Source: Candidatus Faecousia faecavium
GTDB taxonomy: Bacteria > Bacillota > Clostridia > Oscillospirales > Oscillospiraceae
Reading direction: 5' to 3'
DNA length: 55,389 nt
Assembly (NCBI GenBank): GCA_018712645.1
Contig: DVGO01000081.1
Coordinates: 1 to 55,389, forward strand
Positions 50,590 to 55,389 of the stretch are shown in pieces; the stretch's first letter is position 1; every line of letters begins with the position of its first letter. A model generated the notes under the pieces. The model made no database searches. It saw only the letters and a program-made list of their open reading frames with translations, and was not told where the DNA came from. Both the position numbers and the translations under genes were made by a program.

Positions 50590-50720
50590 ATGCGCAAGTC
50601 ATCGGCCTGCCGATCTTTGTCACCCATTAAAAGTTTGACTGAGCATTTGGGGAAGCCATACGAAAGAAAACGGTCTGCCATTTGCAGCTTGTAAAGAAGA
50701 ACATCATCCGGCATAATGAA
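50590..50720 (+). pseudogene. Decayed GyrI-like gene fragment
   Basis: Reading the plus strand gives 'VIGLPIFVTH', stop, 'KFD', stop, 'AFGEAIRKKTVC'. This aligns with 'VIRLPNFVTQEDFDWAVGEA' of the GyrI-like gene at 41.4 kb, and the bases match closely over about 80 positions. Stop codons interrupt the frame and both ends are missing. An open frame on the opposite strand here is the mirror of this remnant. Confidence 0.55.
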
Positions 50721-50796
50721 ATCAGAAATATTCTGTGACATCGCCCCTCTCTTTTTCGTATATACAAGTGAATGACAAAATAAAGGAGGGATTTCC

Positions 50797-51354
50797 ATGG
50801 AAGACCATCAAATTCTGGATCTGTATTTCCAGCGTTCTGAGCAGGCCATCCAGGAGACGGATACCAAGTACGGCAACTACTGCTTCCGAATCGCATATCA
50901 GATCTTGGCCAGCAGGGAGGATGCCCAGGAAAGCGTCAGCGATACCTACCTGGCAACGTGGAACGCCATACCACCCAAAAGGCCGCCGCTCCTGTCGGCA
51001 TTTCTGGGGAAGATCACCCGGAACGTATCCATTGACCGTTGGCGAACCCGCAGCGCATACAAGCGAGGCGGAGGAGAGTTTTCCCTGTGCCTGGAAGAGC
51101 TGACGAACTGTACATCCGGGCAGCCCAGTGTGGAGGATCAGCAGATCCAAAAGGAAGTTGTTCAGACACTGAATGTTTTTTTGAAACAGCTTCCGGAAAC
51201 GGAGCGGAAGGTCTTCGTCTGCCGGTACTGGTACATGGATTCTATTCGGGACATTGCCGAAGCCTTCGGCATCAGCCAGACCCGGGTGACCACCATGCTC
51301 CACCGCACCAGGGAGAGATTACGAAAACAACTGAAAAAGGAGGGACTGTTATGA
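50797..51354 (+). CDS. RNA polymerase sigma-70 family factor (ECF-like)
   Basis: A 185-residue sigma factor with region 2 ('YCFRIAYQILASREDAQESV' to about residue 70) and region 4 ('LPETERKVFVCRYW', then 'SIRDIAEAFGISQTRVTTML'). It lacks regions 1 and 3, as in ECF factors. Similar sigma/membrane-protein pairs are common in gut Clostridia. AAAGGAGGG precedes the ATG. The stop overlaps the next gene's start by four bases (ATGA), a typical sigma/anti-sigma coupling. Confidence 0.88.
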   Translation: MEDHQILDLYFQRSEQAIQETDTKYGNYCFRIAYQILASREDAQESVSDTYLATWNAIPPKRPPLLSAFLGKITRNVSIDRWRTRSAYKRGGGEFSLCLEELTNCTSGQPSVEDQQIQKEVVQTLNVFLKQLPETERKVFVCRYWYMDSIRDIAEAFGISQTRVTTMLHRTRERLRKQLKKEGLL

Positions 51355-52817
51355 CTTCTTTGGAATTCGCAATCTGCCTGGGTGAGATTCGGGGGGAATT
51401 TATCACGGAAGCCAGACATCCAGAGCAAGGAAAGAGCCAGGGTCTTCGGAGAATTTGGCTGATTGCGGCGGTGATTGCCCTGGCTGCCCTGCTGGTAGGG
51501 TGTGCAGTGGTATATGCACTGCGGCTGGAGAATCTGCGGATTGGTCAGTTGGATATCCCGAAACCCCATACGGTGACCGAAGGCACTGACCCGGTGGAAA
51601 CGGAAGCCACGGTGGAGGTTCTCTCTTTGCAGGGAATCCGGGGCTCGGTAAACTATCAGGCCAATCAGGAGTGGCTGAACTTTACCCAGAGCTATACGCC
51701 AAAGCCCATATCCGGCTGGGATAGCAGCCTGGAATACTGGGCATATAGCCTGCAGGATCAGACCATGGTGGACAAGCTGAATGAAATCTGTGAAAAATAC
51801 GGGTTGAAGATCATCGGAAAATCCTGGCATGAACACCAGGATTGCAGCCATTTTCTGAAGCTGGCGGGAATCGACAGCCTGGTAAAGCCGGAATATCTGT
51901 CGGTTTTTCAGCAGCCCCAGGGACGGTTCTTCCCCGGTGGTTCCTTTACGGTGTACGGCCAGCTGAATTTGGAAGGTGATGAGATGCCCCTGTTTATTAC
52001 CTATCAGTATGTGAAAAAAGACGTATTCTATGATGTGTTTGGCTATGTGAGAGCTGACGGCGTTACCCAGAAATCCATAACCACGGAGGACGGTATTCCA
52101 CTGCTACTGCTGGAATCCGGGCAAAGCGGAATGATTTTTGCAGAGAAAGATGACTGCTTCATCACCATTGGTGTGGATACGTCGGAGGCGGTTTCCCTGG
52201 AAGAAATCGCCGGTTATTTTGATTTTTCTATCCAATCCTCGCCGCTGAATACCACTGCTGCGGATGCCAGGGAACAGGAATCTCTGGCTTTGTCCCAGCA
52301 GGGTGTGCAGCAGCCGCCAACCAGCTATACAGAGTACATCCAGCGGAAATTGGAAAGCTATTCCACGGAACCCAATGGGTCTCTTGCGCTCCCGGAGTAC
52401 ACATTTTACGACCTTGATGGGAACGGAGAGGATGATTTGCTGATTGTAAAGGACGGTAAGATCCTGGAAATTCCTGTGCTGGTTAGCGGAGAAATAGATA
52501 ATGGAAAATCCTACGCACTGCAGCTTTATCAAGACAATGTTTTGATAGAAAAAGATTCCTATTATTTAACAAATGAAACCTGGTATCACATTTTCCGTTT
52601 CGCCAACAATGGGGATCCAGTTTTCTCCAACCCAAAGGAACAGAGCATTGTCCGGCTTAAAAAGGACGGGCAGGGCCAGTGGTGGAGAACCTCTTCCACC
52701 GATCACTATGCCGACTTCGACACTCAGATCACCGAGGCGGAAGCAATGAAAATTCTGAATGCTTATCAGCCGGTGGAGCTGGATACCAAACCTTTAAGCG
52801 AGTTTCAGGAGCCTTAG
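51351..52817 (+). CDS. Putative membrane-anchored anti-sigma factor
   Basis: A 488-residue protein with a short cytosolic N terminus (about 33 residues), one membrane helix ('IWLIAAVIALAALLVGCAVV', residues 35-54) and a large extracytoplasmic part. The topology and coupling to the sigma gene suggest an anti-sigma or signal sensor, though the cytosolic part is too short for a classical ZAS domain. The outer part has a region up to about residue 295 and then a second region with 'YTFYDLDGNGEDDLLIVKDG', a calcium-binding-like D-x-D-x-N-G repeat seen in VCBS-type propellers. No family is certain. Confidence 0.7.
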   Translation: MTSLEFAICLGEIRGEFITEARHPEQGKSQGLRRIWLIAAVIALAALLVGCAVVYALRLENLRIGQLDIPKPHTVTEGTDPVETEATVEVLSLQGIRGSVNYQANQEWLNFTQSYTPKPISGWDSSLEYWAYSLQDQTMVDKLNEICEKYGLKIIGKSWHEHQDCSHFLKLAGIDSLVKPEYLSVFQQPQGRFFPGGSFTVYGQLNLEGDEMPLFITYQYVKKDVFYDVFGYVRADGVTQKSITTEDGIPLLLLESGQSGMIFAEKDDCFITIGVDTSEAVSLEEIAGYFDFSIQSSPLNTTAADAREQESLALSQQGVQQPPTSYTEYIQRKLESYSTEPNGSLALPEYTFYDLDGNGEDDLLIVKDGKILEIPVLVSGEIDNGKSYALQLYQDNVLIEKDSYYLTNETWYHIFRFANNGDPVFSNPKEQSIVRLKKDGQGQWWRTSSTDHYADFDTQITEAEAMKILNAYQPVELDTKPLSEFQEP

Positions 52818-52830
52818 AGGGTCAGACGAA

Positions 52831-52865
52831 AAAAACACATCCATCTCACCGGTGGATGTGTTTTT
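52831..52865 (+). terminator. Terminator after the sigma/anti-sigma operon
   Basis: A 13-bp stem AAAAACACATCCA/TGGATGTGTTTTT with a 9-base loop and a U-rich end. Confidence 0.85.
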
Positions 52866-53563
52866 GCGTTCCAGGGAATCAACAGGTTTTCGATGCTGTC
52901 ACTACCTTAAAATCTGCTTATTTCCTCTCAGAATTTTTGAAATAGACCTCCCTGGACTTCCTGCTAATCTTCTCCTCTTCAGAAAATACCATCAGGTTGA
53001 TGCGCCCTTCCTTTTGGTTCAGGCACTGAACCAATGAGAAGATTTATTAATCTGTAACATTTCTCCGGATGATCCGCTCTGTTTCCGGCAAATCAGCAGG
53101 CCCCAAGGTAATTGTCATATATTTCCTTCCCTTCGGATAACGTTCTTAAAAATCGGTATTATTTGTGATACAGGAAAGGAAATTTGTCACAGCTTTTGCA
53201 GTCAGTGGTTGACTTTTGCTATAACGCGCAAAAATCCGCCCCCAGGTAGATCTTGGCTGCCGTCAAAACCTGCGCTGCTGTAAACAATGAACAGGGCTGC
53301 GAAAGGGAATCCCGCAGTCCGGAAAACAGCAAGTTTTAAGTAGTCAAGACAAAAACACAAACATAATGTATTTCAAGCTGTGCATAAGCAATGGCCTAAA
53401 AAACATGCTCAAAATCCAGAAAACAACCGTTTTTCATGGCAACAAATGATAATATTGCTACGGTCGGTTTTGGTTTCACATAGTTTCAAATCCAAAGTGA
53501 AACTCTGTGGAAAATTTGAAACTCTCCTCGCAAATGAAACCACCGAATCGGGTTCTAAAAAAG
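52866..53563. other. 700-bp stretch without a convincing gene
   Basis: Composition falls towards AT. On the minus strand a 40-codon open run ends at about 52917 ('SEEEKISRKSREVYFKNSER' in part), which looks like the C terminus of a lost gene. Just upstream a 23-codon ORF (53047-53118, minus; starts MTITLGPADLPETERIIRR) has a GGAAGG site; neither is recognised. A hairpin with GGGCTGCG/CGCAGTCC lies at 53293-53321. The right part holds the GTTTCA/TGAAAC cluster listed separately. Confidence 0.5.
53473..53540. repeat. Cluster of five GTTTCA/TGAAAC motifs
   Basis: GTTTCA at 53473 and 53483; TGAAAC at 53498, 53517 and 53535. The first and third form an inverted pair, GTTTCAC...GTGAAAC. Four more copies lie beyond the HD gene (54393, 54435, 54509, 54585). 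Confidence 0.6.
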
Positions 53564-54283
53564 TCATTCCCCACCGTCATAACGCAAAGGGTACATATTT
53601 GAGAAAGTCAATGATGCAAGAGCCTGTTCTATGGATTCGATTTTCTTTAGCTTATGTACCTTCGAATCAATTACGATCCTACCTCGATAAACCTTATCTG
53701 TTTGCGCCAATGTATCAGCACGACATAAAAGAAGTAGATTCCCCCACAATTGATGGATTTCATTTGTCTCAAAACACGCATAATCGTTCATCGTTTTAAC
53801 GATATGCGATTTTAAGTTTGGTGGTGAAATCTCAATCAGATACGGGTTGCTTCGATCATAGGATTCAGAAGGGAGCACCCATGATATAAAATCGTCGTGA
53901 TGCTTGATGAAAAAACAGATTCGCTCAATCTCGGACATAGCATATCCCATTTGCAGTAAAAGCTGATGCGCAATCTCTGCAGATTTGTTAGCATGACCAT
54001 GGAAAATGGTTTTGTTGTGCTTTTGGGTAGCGACAAAAGGTTTTCCTATGTCGTGGAAAAAGGCTGCAATCCGCAGGGTATCTGATGCATTATTTCCCAG
54101 ATTCTCCACCGTATGGAGAGTATGTAGAAACAAATCATAGCAGTGATGCGGGTTGTTTTGGTTGTATTTGATCATTTGTGCAACCTCTGGATCCAGCAGC
54201 CGATTGACGTTCGCTTTGCTCATATTGCCCCAAAATTGAATAGGCGATTTGAGTGAAATTTCGAATTCAAGTCTGTCTATCAT
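53564..54283 (-). CDS. HD-domain phosphohydrolase, CCA-transferase-like HD
   Basis: A 239-residue protein with an HD domain: 'CYDLFLHTLHTVENLG' with the first His, 'AAFFHDIGKPFVATQ' with the HD pair, 'FHGHANKSAEIA' and a later Asp in 'LCRADTL'. It resembles the HD part of bacterial tRNA nucleotidyltransferases without the transferase part. It could hydrolyse a nucleotide or phosphate ester. Its codons are AT-rich and unlike the rest of the window, and it lies beside an IS66 element, so recent transfer is likely. The start at 54283 has a modest GGTG site. Confidence 0.8.
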   Translation of the reverse strand: MIDRLEFEISLKSPIQFWGNMSKANVNRLLDPEVAQMIKYNQNNPHHCYDLFLHTLHTVENLGNNASDTLRIAAFFHDIGKPFVATQKHNKTIFHGHANKSAEIAHQLLLQMGYAMSEIERICFFIKHHDDFISWVLPSESYDRSNPYLIEISPPNLKSHIVKTMNDYACFETNEIHQLWGNLLLLCRADTLAQTDKVYRGRIVIDSKVHKLKKIESIEQALASLTFSNMYPLRYDGGE

Positions 54284-54403
54284 CTGTTATCACCAGGTTC
54301 CTGCTCGCTGCTCTCTTTCTTTTTCACAATGCTGTCTCAAAACAGAGAACTGACGTGATGTTTTGACCACAATGACACTTTTCCTCTGACAATGAAACTA
54401 ACT

Positions 54404-54449
54404 CAATCACGCTGACACTTTTCTTGGAGGAAGAGTTTCAGCGTGATTT
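54404..54449 (+). repeat. Long hairpin
   Basis: AATCACGCTGA and TCAGCGTGATT form a perfect 11-bp outer stem; CTTTTCTT and AGGAAGAG can pair inside with wobbles. TGTTTTG follows, so it could terminate transcription. Confidence 0.55.
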
Positions 54450-54574
54450 GTTTTGTGCCTCAAAAGCACCTGCTTTGCAGTGTTTATTTCTGCGACGACA
54501 GACCACAGTGAAACTAACCCCAAAATGGAAAAAGCCGAAAACCCATGTCCCGCAAGGATTTTCGGCAAAAGAAA

Positions 54575-54619
54575 AAGTTCGATAGTTTCAGATACCCTCG
54601 TATCAAAACTATCGAACTT
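54575..54619. repeat. Near-perfect long inverted repeat
   Basis: AAGTTCGATAGTTT and AAACTATCGAACTT form a 14-bp outer stem; GATAC/GTATC forms a 5-bp inner stem around CCTC. A smaller hairpin (GCCGAAAA/TTTTCGGC, 54536-54566) lies just before it. Confidence 0.65.
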
Positions 54620-54681
54620 ATTTGTGCTCCGTGGTCACCTTGGAGGTAACCGCTTAATAATCACACGGTAAACATGAGAAA

Positions 54682-54706
54682 TGGCAGGCCTTGTGGTTGA
54701 GCCTGC
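54682..54706 (-). terminator. Hairpin after the IS66 transposase
   Basis: GGCAGGC/GCCTGCC with an 11-base loop immediately after the transposase stop codon. Confidence 0.5.
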
Positions 54707-54708
54707 CG

Positions 54709-55389
54709 TTAATCGAGATAGGTTTTTACATAAGTGTCGGAGTCTGGAATCCGGTGTTCTTGCTGAATATCAGGCGCCCAGGGCATGAGTGCTTCCAGGT
54801 CTTCGTGGGATGGGGACTTGCCAAAGTATGGAAGCTGAACCAGAACATGCTGAAGATAGGCAAATGGCTCGATTCCGTTTGCCTTTGCGCTCTCCACCAG
54901 AGAGTATACAACCGCACTGGCATCGGCACCTTTGGGGGTATCGCAAAACAGCCAGTTCTTCCGTCCCAGGGTAAAGGGCCGGATGGCATTTTCTGCAAGA
55001 TTATTGGAGATGGGCACCTCCCCGTGGTCCAGAAATGCCATTAACTGCTGCTTCTGGTTCAGAGAATACCGCACAGCATCCTCCAGTTTGCTGCCCTTTT
55101 CCGGATGCAGGGTATTCAGCCACGCAAAATACTCCTCCAGAAGGGGCAATTCCTTGTTCTGGCGGTATTCTTTGCGATATTCCGGTCTGTATTGGGCGCA
55201 CTTCCGTTCCTCGGCAAACAGCTTATTGCAGTATCGGTATCCCACTGCGGCTTTGCTGGTCTTTACTGTGGCGCCCTCCGGCATGGCCTCCCGCCATTTT
55301 CGTCTGGCGTGGCTCCAGCAGCCGCAGCGGGTTACGTTCTGCACCTGGTTGTATCCCGCATACCCATCTGTCACCAGGCAGCCGGTGAA
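54709..55389 (-). CDS. IS66 family transposase, 3' part
   Basis: The frame is open to the window edge, so only the C-terminal 226 codons or so are seen. Motifs are 'TDGYAGYNQVQNVTRCGCWS' and 'HARRKWREA' of the DDE core, and the IS66 C-terminal element 'ISNNLAENAIRPFTLGRKNW' and 'VYSLVESAKANGIEPFAYL'. The catalytic Glu lies in 'NNLAENAIRP'. Intact in the visible part. The accessory TnpA and TnpB would lie to the right. Confidence 0.93.
   Translation of the reverse strand, partial: FTGCLVTDGYAGYNQVQNVTRCGCWSHARRKWREAMPEGATVKTSKAAVGYRYCNKLFAEERKCAQYRPEYRKEYRQNKELPLLEEYFAWLNTLHPEKGSKLEDAVRYSLNQKQQLMAFLDHGEVPISNNLAENAIRPFTLGRKNWLFCDTPKGADASAVVYSLVESAKANGIEPFAYLQHVLVQLPYFGKSPSHEDLEALMPWAPDIQQEHRIPDSDTYVKTYLD

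Larger units (their letters stand above)
54284..54708. other. 425-bp gene-free stretch between the HD gene and the IS66 transposase
   Basis: No gene is supported. It holds four GTTTCA/TGAAAC motifs (TGAAACTAAC twice, at 54393 and 54509) and three hairpins. TGACACTTTTC occurs twice (near 54373 and 54413). The IS66 end probably falls in the right half, but I could not fix its terminal repeat. Confidence 0.5.
54620..55389 (-). mobile_element. IS66 family insertion sequence, partial; left boundary uncertain
   Basis: Defined by the transposase at 54709-55389. The end nearest the HD gene lies somewhere between about 54620 and 54690; a GGTTACCT/AGGTGACC-like inverted repeat at 54631-54652 may be part of it. 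No target duplication can be checked because the other end is outside the window. Confidence 0.6.

Noticed and set aside
50475..50798. A 107-codon minus-strand frame before the sigma gene
   Set aside because: Its text mirrors the decayed GyrI-like remnant on the plus strand and resembles the shadow of the copy at 41.4 kb.
53473..54590. CRISPR array near the HD-domain gene
   Set aside because: The repeated units are only 6-10 bases, in both orientations and irregularly spaced, and no cas gene is present.

Overview
The window reads as chromosomal DNA of an anaerobic, fairly GC-rich Firmicute, most likely a gut Clostridia of the Oscillospiraceae (Ruminococcaceae) type. This is inferred from strong AGGAGG-type ribosome sites, sigma-A promoters with 17-bp spacers, a CD1247-like acidic zinc-ribbon protein next to EF-P, a DegV protein, a small alarmone synthetase, a CIRCE element, and oxygen-sensitive Fe-S and radical-SAM enzymes. 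I saw no rRNA, tRNA or CRISPR array.

Layout. 1-7.0 kb is housekeeping: der (partial), plsY, gpsA, a YitT protein, an unrecognised minus-strand gene, yqeG, an Xaa-Pro peptidase, efp and a CD1247-like protein, closed by two terminators. 7.1-24.2 kb is the most distinctive part: two operons for a MOP-type molybdenum aldehyde oxidoreductase and its accessory set. The gene content matches, from memory, Desulfovibrio DVU_1551-1559: dicluster Fe-S protein, small redox protein, methyltransferase, C-GCAxxG-C-C protein, TrsS-like radical SAM protein, PaaK-like CoA ligase, and a MobA/MocA-like nucleotidyltransferase fused to a ModE-like HTH. Downstream follow a histidine phosphatase, XdhC, a THEP1-like NTPase, a DUF364-like protein and a complete FecCD-type ABC importer. 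A minus-strand TylF-like methyltransferase lies between the two operons. The leader regions of both operons carry a related palindromic sequence.

24.4-41.2 kb is mixed: RelQ-like synthetase, DegV, a CIRCE/Hsp20 unit, an exonuclease, a MATE pump with divergent LysR, another LysR with a possible divergent small gene, SDR, zinc alcohol dehydrogenase, phosphodiesterase, class-I glutamine amidotransferase, a DUF5107/TPR protein, an XRE regulator, a URO-D/MtaA-type methyltransferase preceded by a fragment of a paralogue, and an Lsa-like ABC-F protein behind a short leader peptide and terminator. 41.2-42.0 kb holds two decayed genes (alpha/beta hydrolase, GyrI-like). 41.9-50.2 kb is a full Kdp system (kdpD-kdpE, then a new-looking 32-residue ORF, kdpF, kdpA, kdpB, kdpC), all on the minus strand, with the same direct-repeat box at the same distance from both Kdp promoters.

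50.3-52.9 kb has a small membrane protein, a second decayed GyrI copy and a sigma factor/putative anti-sigma pair. 52.9-55.4 kb is AT-richer accessory DNA: fragments, an HD-domain gene flanked on both sides by clustered GTTTCA/TGAAAC motifs, hairpins, and the 3' part of an IS66-family transposase that runs off the window.
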